DNA from: Actinomycetota bacterium
Lineage (GTDB): Bacteria > Actinomycetota > UBA4738 > HRBIN12
Assembly: GCA_005884925.1 (NCBI GenBank)
Contig: VAYU01000025.1
Coordinates: 16,259-80,258, forward strand
Reading direction: 5' to 3'
DNA length: 64,000 nt
Below the pieces are notes generated by a model. It was not told the origin of the DNA and did no database searches. It saw only the letters and a program-made list of their open reading frames with translations. Position numbers and translations under genes: made by a program. Shown in pieces: positions 54,011 to 63,633 of the stretch (the first letter of the stretch is position 1; each line of letters starts with the position of its first letter).

Positions 54011-54060
54011 TCTTGACGCGATCTTGACGTCGCCACGCGATCCCTAGCGGAACCCTGACG
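54011..54060. promoter_or_regulatory. TCTTGACG direct repeats in kdpD/permease divergent region (candidate response-regulator operator)
   Basis: TCTTGACG at 54011-54018 and 54022-54029 (11-bp offset) plus CCCTGACG at 54053-54060. Confidence 0.45.
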
Positions 54061-54104
54061 CCGCCGCCGGGGGAACCGCTCGTCCGCTCCCTAGCGTGGG
54101 ATGC

Positions 54105-56471
54105 ATGGAACGCGACGTGGATCTCGGGCCGGGCTACGCGTTCAAACGCCTGCTGTTGGGTCGGCCCCTCGCGACGTCCCGGTTGGAGCACGAGCGCCTG
54201 GGCCGGCCCACCGCGCTCGCGGTCTTCTCCTCCGACAACATGTCCTCCGTCGCCTACGCGACCGAGGAGATCCTGCGCGTCTTGATCCCGGCGATCGGGA
54301 TCCTCGCGTTCTCCTACGTGCTGCCGATCTCGGCGGTGATCGTCCTGATCGAGGCGATCTTGATCTTCTCGTACCGCCAGACGATCAAGGCCTATCCGAC
54401 GGCCGGCGGGGCCTACATCGTGACGAAGGACAACCTGGGGCTGCTCCCGGCGCAGCTCGCCGGCGTCGCCCTGCTCGTGGATTACGTCCTGACCGTGAGC
54501 GTCTCGACCGCCGCAGGGGTCCAGGCGATCAGCTCGGTCGTTCCTTTGGGCGTCCCGGTCCGCATCGTCTTCTCCCTGGTGTTCGTCTGGATGATCGCCT
54601 ACGGGAACCTCCTGGGGGTGCGGGAGTCGGGCAAGATCTTCGCCGCGCCCACCTACCTTTTCATCGTCAGCCTCGGTCTCACGTGCATCATGGGGATCTA
54701 TCAGGTGCTGTCCGGCCACCTCCACGCGTTCCCGCTCCAGCAGCAGGTCGCGCACGGGGGCGTCTCGCCCTTCGCAGGGGCGGTCACGGTCTTCATCCTG
54801 CTTCGCGCGTTCGCATCCGGCGGCGCCGCGGTGACGGGCGTCGAAGCGATCTCGAACGGGGTTCCGGCGTTCCGCAAGCCCGAGTGGCACAACGCCCAGA
54901 TCACCTTGGTGTGGATGGGCCTGATCCTAGGGTCGTCGTTCCTCGCCGTGTCGTTCCTGGCGGCCCGGTTGCAGGTGGTCCCCGTTGCGGACGAAAGCAA
55001 GTCGGTTCTCGCGAGCATCGCGCAGGCCGTCTACGGCACCGGCGCGGTGGGTCGGCTCCTGTTCCTGATCCTCCAGGTGGGCACGACCTTGATCCTGATC
55101 CTTGCGGCGAACACCTCGTTCGCCGACTTCCCTCGGCTGGCCAGCTTCCATGCCGGCGATGCCTTCATGCCGCGCCAGCTCACGAAGCGCGGGCACCGGC
55201 TGGTCTTCTCGAACGGGATCGTGGCACTGGCCGCGGCGGCCAGCCTGGTGATCGTCGCGTTCGGCGCGAGCGTCACGAAGATGATCCCGCTCTACGCCCT
55301 GGGGGTGTTCACGTCGTTCACGTTGTCGCAGAGCGGCATGGCCAAGCGCCACCTCCGGCTGCGGGAGAAAGGTTGGAGGTTCGGTCTGTTCGTGAACGGA
55401 TCGGGCGCGATCGCAACCTTCGTCGTGGCGATCGTGATCGCGATCGTCAAGTTCGCGGGTGGCGCGTGGATCGTGATGGTGTTCGTGCCGATCCTCGTCG
55501 CGATCCTGGTGCGCGTGAACAAGACGTACGAGACCGAGGATGAGCAGCTGGTGATCGGGCCCGAGGACCGGGCGAACGGCACCGCGGTCCGGACCGACCA
55601 CACCGCGCTCGTCCTGGTGGATGAGCTGGGCGCCGATACGCTGCACGCCGCGCAGTACGCGCTGACGATCCGCCCGACGCACGTCACGGCGCTGCACCTC
55701 GGGGGTCGTGACCCGGAGCTCGAGGCCGCATGGAAGGACGCCGGGCTGCGGATCCCGCTCGTCGCCGTCCCCGGCGACGAGCGCCCCGGCCGGGCGATCG
55801 CGCGCTACCTCCGTCAACTCGGCGTGACCCGGGACCAGGTCACCGTCATCGTCCCCGCGCCCGCCGACGAGCCCTTCCTGGCCCGGCTCCGACGGATGCG
55901 GGCCTGGGCCGGGCTCGCCGAGTCGGTCCGCGATCTGCCGAACGTCGGCGTGGTCATCGTTCGCGCGCATGGCGCCGCCGCCGATCCGGCCCATCACCAC
56001 CGGATGCAGCTCTCCCCACGCCGTCGTCACGTGGCGTTGATCCTGGTCGAGGACCTGGACCGGGCGGTCCTGAAGGCCTCCCGGTACGCGCGGGGGATCG
56101 AGGCGCTCGAGGTACGGGCCGTGCACGCGGCGAGCGATCCCGACCGCGCCAAGACCTTGATCGACCAGTGGATCGCGTTCGGGTACCTCGCCGGGATCCC
56201 GCTGGACGTCGAGGAATGCAACGATCGCAACATCGAACGCAGCCTGCGACGTTACGTGTCGCGCTTCGAGGACCAAGCGACCGAGGTCACGCTGATCCTC
56301 CCGCGCCGACACTTCCCGAAGCGACGCCACCTCCTGCTGCACGATCGAACCAGCCGCAGGATCGCGAACGCTTTCGCGGAAGAGCCCCACGTGGACGTCG
56401 TCGTCGTGCCGTACTACCTGGGCGATGAGCGGAAGCCGGCACCCGACGCCGAACTCGCCGCTACGAGGTGA
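54105..56471 (+). CDS. APC-superfamily permease resembling KimA-type K+ importers, with duplicated USP-like C-terminal domain
   Basis: FKRLLLGRPLATSRLEHERLGRPTALAVFSSDNMSSVAYATEEILRVLIP...SYRQTIKAYPTAGGAYIVTKDNLGLLPAQLAGVALLVDYVLTVSVS...GVEAISNGVPAFRKPEWHNAQITL. Confidence 0.88.
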   Translation: MERDVDLGPGYAFKRLLLGRPLATSRLEHERLGRPTALAVFSSDNMSSVAYATEEILRVLIPAIGILAFSYVLPISAVIVLIEAILIFSYRQTIKAYPTAGGAYIVTKDNLGLLPAQLAGVALLVDYVLTVSVSTAAGVQAISSVVPLGVPVRIVFSLVFVWMIAYGNLLGVRESGKIFAAPTYLFIVSLGLTCIMGIYQVLSGHLHAFPLQQQVAHGGVSPFAGAVTVFILLRAFASGGAAVTGVEAISNGVPAFRKPEWHNAQITLVWMGLILGSSFLAVSFLAARLQVVPVADESKSVLASIAQAVYGTGAVGRLLFLILQVGTTLILILAANTSFADFPRLASFHAGDAFMPRQLTKRGHRLVFSNGIVALAAAASLVIVAFGASVTKMIPLYALGVFTSFTLSQSGMAKRHLRLREKGWRFGLFVNGSGAIATFVVAIVIAIVKFAGGAWIVMVFVPILVAILVRVNKTYETEDEQLVIGPEDRANGTAVRTDHTALVLVDELGADTLHAAQYALTIRPTHVTALHLGGRDPELEAAWKDAGLRIPLVAVPGDERPGRAIARYLRQLGVTRDQVTVIVPAPADEPFLARLRRMRAWAGLAESVRDLPNVGVVIVRAHGAAADPAHHHRMQLSPRRRHVALILVEDLDRAVLKASRYARGIEALEVRAVHAASDPDRAKTLIDQWIAFGYLAGIPLDVEECNDRNIERSLRRYVSRFEDQATEVTLILPRRHFPKRRHLLLHDRTSRRIANAFAEEPHVDVVVVPYYLGDERKPAPDAELAATR
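55756..55783. repeat. 12-bp perfect inverted repeat, 4-nt spacer, inside permease CDS
   Basis: CGCTCGTCGCCG tccc CGGCGACGAGCG. Confidence 0.95.
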
Positions 56472-56820
56472 ATTCGAGCCTCGGGTTGATCATCTGGATG
56501 CCACCGCGCTGTTCCCCCAGCACCCCTTCGACGACCACCTTCGCGCCCAGGCCGAGCCCGCCGATCGCGCGGCGTCCCATGAACCGGACGACGACCTCGC
56601 CCGTGCCGTCGGACACCACGGCTTCGAGCGACTCGTTGTCCTTCATCGGGAACACGGTGAGCCTGCGGATCACGCCCGCGATCTTGACCCGTTGCCGCAG
56701 CGGCGCGTCGGCGACCCGAACCGAGCCGGGCACCCGTTCCGCCCATTCGCGGATCTCGGACTCCAGACGCGTTTCGTCGCTCTCCGTGAGACGCTGAAGG
56801 AAGCGACGGAACCCTCCCAT
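56461..56820 (-). CDS. OB-fold nucleic-acid-binding domain protein
   Basis: VPGSVRVADAPLRQRVKIAGVIRRLTVFPMKDNESLEAVVSDGTGEVVVRFMGRRAIGGLGLGAKVVVEGVLGEQRGGIQMINPRLEF; convergent 11-bp overlap with permease. Confidence 0.85.
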   Translation of the reverse strand: MGGFRRFLQRLTESDETRLESEIREWAERVPGSVRVADAPLRQRVKIAGVIRRLTVFPMKDNESLEAVVSDGTGEVVVRFMGRRAIGGLGLGAKVVVEGVLGEQRGGIQMINPRLEFTS

Positions 56821-56851
56821 GCCGCGGTGAGCCTATCCGGAACCTTCGGCC

Positions 56852-59104
56852 TCACACGGCCGTGCGCGCCCTGCGGAGATCCTCTTCCAGCTCCGACTTC
56901 CGGTTCTTCGAGACCCAGATCATGGCGGCCAGGATCACGGCACCGACGAGCGCCACCGCGACGCGGATCGCCGTGTCATCGGCGTAGTCGACGACCAGGG
57001 GCGCGATCAGGAGCGCCACGAGGTTCATCACTTTGATCAGCGGGTTCAGCGCCGGACCGGCGGTGTCCTTGAACGGATCGCCGACGGTGTCACCGATCAC
57101 CGCGGCCTTGTGGCTCTCGGAGCCCTTGCCGCCGTAGTTGCCCTCCTCGATGAACTTCTTCGCGTTGTCCCAAGCGCCGCCCGAGTTCGACAGCATCACC
57201 GCGAGCAACTGCCCGGTGAGGATCGCGCCCGCCAGGAAGGCGCCGAGGGCCTCCGCCCCCAGGAAGAAGGCGGCGATCAGGGGCGCCAGGACGGCCAACA
57301 GCCCGGGCGTCATCAGCTCGCGGAGCGACGTCCTCGTGCAGATGTCGACGACCGCGGCGTAGTCGGGCTTCTCCTCGAACGTCATGATCCCGGGGTGGTC
57401 TCGGAACTGGTTGCGGACCTCGACGACCACCTGCATCGCAGCCCGTCCCACCGCGCGGATCGCGAGCGAGGAGAACAGGAACGCGACGCAGCCGCCGAGC
57501 AAGAGCCCGACGAGCACGTCGGGCTGGTCGACCCGGATGCCGAGGAACGTGTAGCCGGCGTTCTCGAGCGCAGCCTCGAACGAGCCGAACAGCGACGTCG
57601 CCGCGATCACCGCGGTCGCGATGGCCATGCCCTTCGTGATGGCCTTGGTCGAGTTGCCGATCGAGTCCAGCCCGCCGAGGATCTCCGCGGGTCGGCCCTG
57701 GAACTCACCGGACATCTCCGCGATGCCCTGCGCGTTGTCCGAGATGGGGCCGAACGTGTCCATCGACACGATCACGCCGACGGTGGTCAACATGCCCATG
57801 CCCGTCAGGGAGATGAAGTAGAGCCGTTCGAAGGCCGTGTGACCGAGGTAGAAGGCCGAGGTCATGGCCGCCCCGATCAGCAACGCCGACCACACGGTGG
57901 ACTCGAGCCCCACCGAGAATCCGGACAGGATCGTGGTCGCGGGACCCGTGACGGTGGCCTCCGCGATCTCCTGTACGGGCTTGTACTTCGCGTCGGTGAA
58001 GTACTGCGTGAGGACCTGGATCAACGATGCGAGGATGAGACCGATCAGCACCGCCGCGAACGGCCGCCAGTCTTTCGTGACCAGCTCGGAGGCGACGAAG
58101 ACGATCGCCGCCGAGAGCGCGGCCGAGATGAAGAAGCCGCGGTTGATCGCCTTCATCCCGTGCTCCTCTTCGGAGCGGGGCGCGACCGACAGGATCCCGA
58201 CGATCGAGGTCAGCACGCCGATCGCACGCACCCAGAGCGGGAACATCACGCCCGCGATCGCACCGACCTCGCTGCCGCTGAACGCCGCCGCGCCCAGGAT
58301 CAGCGATGCGACCAGCGTGACCTCGTAGGACTCGAACAGGTCGGCCGCCATCCCGGCACAGTCCCCGACGTTGTCCCCGACGTTGTCGGCGATCGTCGCG
58401 GCGTTCCGCGGGTCGTCCTCGGGGATGCCCTGCTCGACCTTGCCGACGAGGTCCGCGCCCACGTCGGCGGCCTTCGTGAAGATCCCGCCGCCGACCCGCA
58501 TGAACATCGCGAGGAGCGCGCCGCCGAACCCGAAGCCGACCAGCACGCTCGTCGCGTCGCCCTTGTAGATGATGAGGATCAAGGTCGCGCCGAACAGACC
58601 CATGCCGACCGTGAACATCCCTGCGACGCCGCCGGCGCGGAACGCGATCCGAACCGCCCGGCGGAGGCCGGACTCGCGGGCCGCGTTCGCGGTTCGCACG
58701 TTGGCGCGAACGGCGAGCCACATACCAACGTAGCCGGTGACCATCGACGCGAGGGCGCCGAGCAGGAACGCGATCGAACGCCCGAACCGGATGCTGAGCG
58801 CGCCGTGCTCGGCGTTCTTCGGCACGGGGAGTACGAAGAAGAGCACGACCGCCAGGACGGCGAGGAACACGGCGAGCGTCCGGTACTGGCGGTTGAGGTA
58901 TGCCCTGGCGCCCTCCTGGATGGCGCGGGCGATCTCCTTCATCTTCTCGGTGCCCTCGGGCGCGGCGAGCACCTCGCGGACGAGGTACCAGGCGAACAGC
59001 AACGCGACGAGCGAGACGCCGAAGATGAGCCACAGGGCCAGGTTCTCCCCCGACCCGAACCGCGCTTGGATCGGGCCGCTCTCCTGGGCAAGCCAGCCGA
59101 CCAT
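56852..59104 (-). CDS. hppA: Membrane-bound ion-translocating inorganic pyrophosphatase
   Basis: [58 protein letters not shown]...[57 protein letters not shown]. Confidence 0.98.
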   Translation of the reverse strand: MVGWLAQESGPIQARFGSGENLALWLIFGVSLVALLFAWYLVREVLAAPEGTEKMKEIARAIQEGARAYLNRQYRTLAVFLAVLAVVLFFVLPVPKNAEHGALSIRFGRSIAFLLGALASMVTGYVGMWLAVRANVRTANAARESGLRRAVRIAFRAGGVAGMFTVGMGLFGATLILIIYKGDATSVLVGFGFGGALLAMFMRVGGGIFTKAADVGADLVGKVEQGIPEDDPRNAATIADNVGDNVGDCAGMAADLFESYEVTLVASLILGAAAFSGSEVGAIAGVMFPLWVRAIGVLTSIVGILSVAPRSEEEHGMKAINRGFFISAALSAAIVFVASELVTKDWRPFAAVLIGLILASLIQVLTQYFTDAKYKPVQEIAEATVTGPATTILSGFSVGLESTVWSALLIGAAMTSAFYLGHTAFERLYFISLTGMGMLTTVGVIVSMDTFGPISDNAQGIAEMSGEFQGRPAEILGGLDSIGNSTKAITKGMAIATAVIAATSLFGSFEAALENAGYTFLGIRVDQPDVLVGLLLGGCVAFLFSSLAIRAVGRAAMQVVVEVRNQFRDHPGIMTFEEKPDYAAVVDICTRTSLRELMTPGLLAVLAPLIAAFFLGAEALGAFLAGAILTGQLLAVMLSNSGGAWDNAKKFIEEGNYGGKGSESHKAAVIGDTVGDPFKDTAGPALNPLIKVMNLVALLIAPLVVDYADDTAIRVAVALVGAVILAAMIWVSKNRKSELEEDLRRARTAV

Positions 59105-59216
59105 CGAACCTCCTACGTTGCGAACCGACCCTCGTCCGCGCCGGCGCGTGCGTGCCTGGCGCTGGAACCGCAGAGGATACCCGAGGCCCGGCGCCCTGAC
59201 CTGCGACGTCGGCGGG

Positions 59217-60599
59217 TCAGGCGTGCGGGGAGTCCTGCACGCCACCGAGGACGATCTCCAGCGCCTCGTACGCCGCGAGCACGTCCCGACGATCCGCGGG
59301 CTCGGGCACAGACTCGTCGGACGCGCGGAGGATCATCTCGGCCTCGAGGCCGAGGACCCCGCGCTCCCGCCCGTCCCCGAGGGCGAGCGCGACCTTCGCC
59401 AGGTTCTCCAGCTGCCGGATCAAGACCGCGGGCATCCCGCGGGCCGACTGCCGGATCTTGTCCGAGGCCTTCCGCACCAAACCGTCGAACGTGACCGTCC
59501 GATCCACCAGGCGCACCACACCCTCGGGATCTCGGTAGAGCCCGCTGGGCAGGGAACCGCGGCCGGCCCGACACAGACAGTCTCCGAGCCAATCGATGCA
59601 CGTGAGGGCGGTGAACGGATCGTTCACGGCCGGTGAGATCGCCCGGATCGCCACCTCGACGAGCTGGTCCACCGCGAAGCCGAGATCCTGCGTGAGCGTG
59701 CGGCTAGAGCCGACGATGTGGGCACGATCCAGCGTGTCGGTGACCACCTCCGTGGCATCGACGGGCCAGACGCGAGCGAGGGGTTGCCCCTCCACGACGA
59801 AGTGGCCGGGACGATGGAGCAGTTGGATCGTCGCGCTCGCGGACGCTGCGATCCGCACGAGCTGCTCGTGCCCGACGCTCTGCAGGAACCCGGCGGTTCG
59901 CGCCCGGACGAGCCCGCTCGCCTCGCCGAGCCGCGCGGACAGCTCACGTGCCTCGACGTCCGGGTCCCGATGTTCGGGCAGCATCCGCGCCGCCTCCTCC
60001 TTGAGCGAGTCGAGCGTCGACCGGAAATCGCGCGCGATCCCGGCGATCACGGAGGTGACCTGGATCGAGGTCGCGACGTGATGGATGAAGTAGATGAGGA
60101 CCCCGAGGTCGCCGAGCGTGAGGACGAGCGCGACCGTGACCGACAGGTGTGGGACGAACGCGGCGGATCCGTGGGCGACCGATCCGAGGGTCAGGACCGA
60201 GTAGACGAACGTCCCGACGAACGCGCCGAGGCTCACCTGCGTGCCGACATCACGGATGAAGTTCCGCAACATGCGGGGGCCGAACTGCTGTGAGGCGAGC
60301 TGAAGCGCCAGGATCGTGATGGAGAACATCACGCCCGCGACGGTGATCACGGCGGCGGCGATGCCGATGAGCACCTGACGCGAGGCATCGGCCTCGCCGG
60401 CGATCGCCCATCCCGGCAGCGACATGCTCCCGTTCGCGATCGCTCGGTCGAAGCGGTAGGTGATACCGAACAGCAGGACCGCCGCCGCCACCATCGCCGC
60501 CGGAACGACCCAAAGCGTCGTGCGCAGAGCCTCACGACGCCAGGGAGCGAGCAACGAGCGCGGCCTTCCCGGCCCCCGGGATCTCCTGCTCTCCGTCAT
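59217..60599 (-). CDS. DUF2254-family membrane protein
   Basis: VMFSITILALQLASQQFGPRMLRNFIRDVGTQVSLGAFVGTFVYSVLTL...AISPAVNDPFTALTCIDWLG. Confidence 0.88.
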   Translation of the reverse strand: MTESRRSRGPGRPRSLLAPWRREALRTTLWVVPAAMVAAAVLLFGITYRFDRAIANGSMSLPGWAIAGEADASRQVLIGIAAAVITVAGVMFSITILALQLASQQFGPRMLRNFIRDVGTQVSLGAFVGTFVYSVLTLGSVAHGSAAFVPHLSVTVALVLTLGDLGVLIYFIHHVATSIQVTSVIAGIARDFRSTLDSLKEEAARMLPEHRDPDVEARELSARLGEASGLVRARTAGFLQSVGHEQLVRIAASASATIQLLHRPGHFVVEGQPLARVWPVDATEVVTDTLDRAHIVGSSRTLTQDLGFAVDQLVEVAIRAISPAVNDPFTALTCIDWLGDCLCRAGRGSLPSGLYRDPEGVVRLVDRTVTFDGLVRKASDKIRQSARGMPAVLIRQLENLAKVALALGDGRERGVLGLEAEMILRASDESVPEPADRRDVLAAYEALEIVLGGVQDSPHA

Positions 60600-60771
60600 C
60601 GCCGGCCTCACCCGCCCAGTCAGTATCGATGCCGACCAGTCTTCCCGGCGCGCCTGCGTGACCGGTGCATCGTACCCCGCAACGGATGCCGGGAGCGTCA
60701 CGGATCGCTTCACGAACTCGCAACGAGCAGATGCCAGGAACGCGCCGGACGCCTGGTAGCCTCGTCGCGAT

Positions 60772-61515
60772 TTGGCAACCGAGGACAAGACCCCGCTCCG
60801 GGAGGGCGCGCCTTCCAACTCCGGGCGAACAACCAAGACCGCAGATCGGTCGAAGGTCGCCCGGAACCGCGTCATCGCCGGCGTCGTCGCTGTCGTCGTG
60901 GTGCTCATCGCGATCTTCCTGTTGACGCGCGGCGGCGGTGTCCTCCAGAACATCATCAATCCGCCCCCACCTCCGGGCAAGGTCAACTTCCAGCTGAAGA
61001 ACTCGACCTTCATCGCCACGCAGCTCGAGGGCGACATCCAGGCGCAGAAGGATGGAGCGAAGGCCACGGCCGTGGCCGTGCGGAACCAGCTGGATGTGCT
61101 GTTCGACAAGGCGTACGTGGATCCCGGCTCCTGGGGAGACACGGGCGAGATCGGGAACCTCTTCACGGACGGCGCCAAAGCCCAGCTGAAGGATGACGTC
61201 GCGACCATCACGCTCGGGGCCAACGCCGGTGGCACGTACGATTCCGTCGACCCTGGGAAAAGCACGATGCGGGTGCGCACGTTGACCGACCCGCACGGGA
61301 ACGCGCTGCGCTCGGCGGCGGACATCTCGTTCACCGGTCTCGCGAAGCACGACGACGGCACCTACACAGAGATCACCGTGACCGGAACCTTCTTCTTCGT
61401 GAAGGACGGCGACACGTGGAAGATCGAAGGCTATCGATTGGACCGCACGGAGAAGCACGCGAAGGCGCCGGTGTCCCGCTCACCGACCGGCTCACCGACC
61501 GGGGTGGCCTCATGA
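60772..61515 (+). CDS. Single-TM hypothetical protein upstream of LCP gene
   Basis: TM RVIAGVVAVVVVLIAIFLLTRGGG; extracytoplasmic part; ATGA overlap with next gene; TTG start. Confidence 0.65.
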   Translation: MATEDKTPLREGAPSNSGRTTKTADRSKVARNRVIAGVVAVVVVLIAIFLLTRGGGVLQNIINPPPPPGKVNFQLKNSTFIATQLEGDIQAQKDGAKATAVAVRNQLDVLFDKAYVDPGSWGDTGEIGNLFTDGAKAQLKDDVATITLGANAGGTYDSVDPGKSTMRVRTLTDPHGNALRSAADISFTGLAKHDDGTYTEITVTGTFFFVKDGDTWKIEGYRLDRTEKHAKAPVSRSPTGSPTGVAS

Positions 61516-62465
61516 CCCGACGGTTCGTCGCGGTCCTGTTGGTCATGGCCGCGTGGGTGGCGGGAACGGTCGCCGGCTCGCTCGGCGGCACGCCCGCCGC
61601 CGCGTCCTCGCCCGGGATCGCGATCGGGAAAGCCCACGCGGACTACACCCCGTCGTTGACCGGCTCCAAGCCGATCGTGATCCTCGCCGTCGGCAGCGGC
61701 GCGCGTCCTGGCGACGATGTGCTGCACTCCCTCTCGGACTCGCTCCACCTGATCTTCCTGAACCCCGACCAGCAGCGGGCGACGCTCGTCGGGATCCCGC
61801 GCGACTCGTGGGTCGACATCCCCGGACATGGCAGCAACAAGATCAACAGCGCGCTGGCAGATGGCGGTCCCGATCTGATGGTCCAGACGATCGAAACGCG
61901 TTTCGGTGTCCACATCGACTACTGGGCGATCACGACGTTCTGGGGTTTCAAGGACATGATCGACAAGATCGGCGGCCTGGTCGTGAACGTTCCGTTCCGG
62001 ATGTACGACCCGCCCTATTCGGGCGTGGACCTCAAGGCCGGTGTTCAGCGGCTGAGCGGTGACCAAGCCCTCGCGATGGCTCGCGACCGGCACAGCTTGC
62101 TGGCGGGTGACTTCGGGCGGCAAGAAGACGGCGGACGGCTGATCCTCGCCGCGCTCGCGCAGTTCAAGAAGGAGTTCGACGCCGACCCGGCCAGCCTCTT
62201 CAACTGGATCGGCGCCGGCTGGACCCACATGAACACATCCTTGACCATCGACGACGTGATGCTGCTCGCCTATACGGCGACCGCCCAACCCGGCGGCGGC
62301 GTCCAGAACATCGTCCTTCCCGGGAGCTCGCAGACGCTCGGCGGAACCTCGGCCGTCGCGCTCAACGATGCGGCGGTCTCGGCGATCTTCAACGACGTCA
62401 CCCCCGACGGCATCGTCTCCAAGAGGAACGTGCCGCCGAGTCCTACCACCAACCAACCGCGCTAG
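61512..62465 (+). CDS. LytR-CpsA-Psr (LCP) family protein
   Basis: LIFLNPDQQRATLVGIPRDSWVDIPGHGSNKINSALADGG...DYWAITTFWGFKDMIDKIGGLVVNVPFRMYDP...LSGDQALAMARDRHSLLAGDFGRQEDG. Confidence 0.92.
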   Translation: MTRRFVAVLLVMAAWVAGTVAGSLGGTPAAASSPGIAIGKAHADYTPSLTGSKPIVILAVGSGARPGDDVLHSLSDSLHLIFLNPDQQRATLVGIPRDSWVDIPGHGSNKINSALADGGPDLMVQTIETRFGVHIDYWAITTFWGFKDMIDKIGGLVVNVPFRMYDPPYSGVDLKAGVQRLSGDQALAMARDRHSLLAGDFGRQEDGGRLILAALAQFKKEFDADPASLFNWIGAGWTHMNTSLTIDDVMLLAYTATAQPGGGVQNIVLPGSSQTLGGTSAVALNDAAVSAIFNDVTPDGIVSKRNVPPSPTTNQPR

Positions 62466-62471
62466 TTCGGT

Positions 62472-63515
62472 TCAGAGCTTCGTCACGACGTACCCGACGT
62501 ACCCGATGTAGAACGCGCCTTGCACCAGGAGGAGGGGCGCGGACAGCCGCCCGCGGATCCGCAGCGTCAGGTACAGGACGGAGCCTGCGATGAGCGCGAC
62601 GCAGGCCGCGACCAATGCCTCGTGGGCGAGCTCCCATGGCGTGAGCAGGAGTCCCACCGTCACCGGGAACGATGACTGGAACACCATGGCGCCGGTCATG
62701 TTGCCCATCGCCAACGTGTCCTTGTTCCGGCGCACCCACAGGACGCTGTTGAACTTCTCAGGGAGCTCCGTCGCGAGCGGGGCGACCAGGAGCGAGAACG
62801 CGAGCGGCGGCAGACCCGCCGCCTTCCCGAGGTTGCCCACGGCGTCGACGAAGAGCTTCGCCCCGCCCACCATGAGGATCAACCCGACGGTGACCTGAAC
62901 GAAGGGCGCGGCCGTCGAGCGCTCGAGGGTCCACGCCGGGAGGCTCCGCACGCCCATCCGAAGCACCACCCACAGGCGGAGCGGCCGGATGTCGTTCCCG
63001 CTCTCCTCGCTCTCGGGTTGCGGCGCCTGGAAGTGCCGTCGCACGTAATACGCGTACCCCACGACCAGCACGATCGCGAGGCACACGTCGATCGTGCGAA
63101 CGTGGAGCAGCCCGGCGACCATCGCCAGGGCGTACATCACCAGGAAATAACCCAGATCCTGGTGTATCACGCGCCGGTCGATATCCAGATCGAGGCTCCG
63201 ACGCCCGCCACGGCCGTAGAACAGGACCGCGACCCCGATCACGACCATCGCGAGCGTCGTCAGCATGAATGGCGCTCCCAGGATGGCGCCGATCCCGATC
63301 TCATCGCCGGCCTCGTGTCCCGAGACGATCGCGACGATCGGCAGCAGGGTCTCGGGCAGGGCGGTCCCGATCGCGGCGAGGACAGAGCCGACGGCTCCCT
63401 CCGACAGGCCGAACCCCTCGCCGACCCACTCGATGCCGTTCGTGAAGAGCTCCGCCGCAACGAGGATGATCAAGAGAGAAGCGACCAGGAAGACCCAATC
63501 CATGTGGCGGGCCAT
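62472..63515 (-). CDS. Sodium/calcium exchanger-family protein
   Basis: ELFTNGIEWVGEGFGLSEGAVGSVLAAIGTALPETLLPIVAI...GGAKLFVDAVGNLGKAAGLPPLAFSLLVAPLATELPEKFNSVLWVRR. Confidence 0.92.
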   Translation of the reverse strand: MARHMDWVFLVASLLIILVAAELFTNGIEWVGEGFGLSEGAVGSVLAAIGTALPETLLPIVAIVSGHEAGDEIGIGAILGAPFMLTTLAMVVIGVAVLFYGRGGRRSLDLDIDRRVIHQDLGYFLVMYALAMVAGLLHVRTIDVCLAIVLVVGYAYYVRRHFQAPQPESEESGNDIRPLRLWVVLRMGVRSLPAWTLERSTAAPFVQVTVGLILMVGGAKLFVDAVGNLGKAAGLPPLAFSLLVAPLATELPEKFNSVLWVRRNKDTLAMGNMTGAMVFQSSFPVTVGLLLTPWELAHEALVAACVALIAGSVLYLTLRIRGRLSAPLLLVQGAFYIGYVGYVVTKL

Positions 63516-63633
63516 GCTCGCAGGGGTGCTAGGGTCTCGCAACCGATGGGCCGCGCGGGGCGACCCAGCGATCCGGTCTCCTCTCCGAGATGGCCGGTCG
63601 GGCGACGTCGCCGGACCCTCGTAGCCTGGGCCG

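Noticed and set aside
57110-59494. 794-aa + strand ORF antisense to hppA
   Set aside because: hppA is unambiguous; antisense frame translation is R/D/E-rich with no domain.
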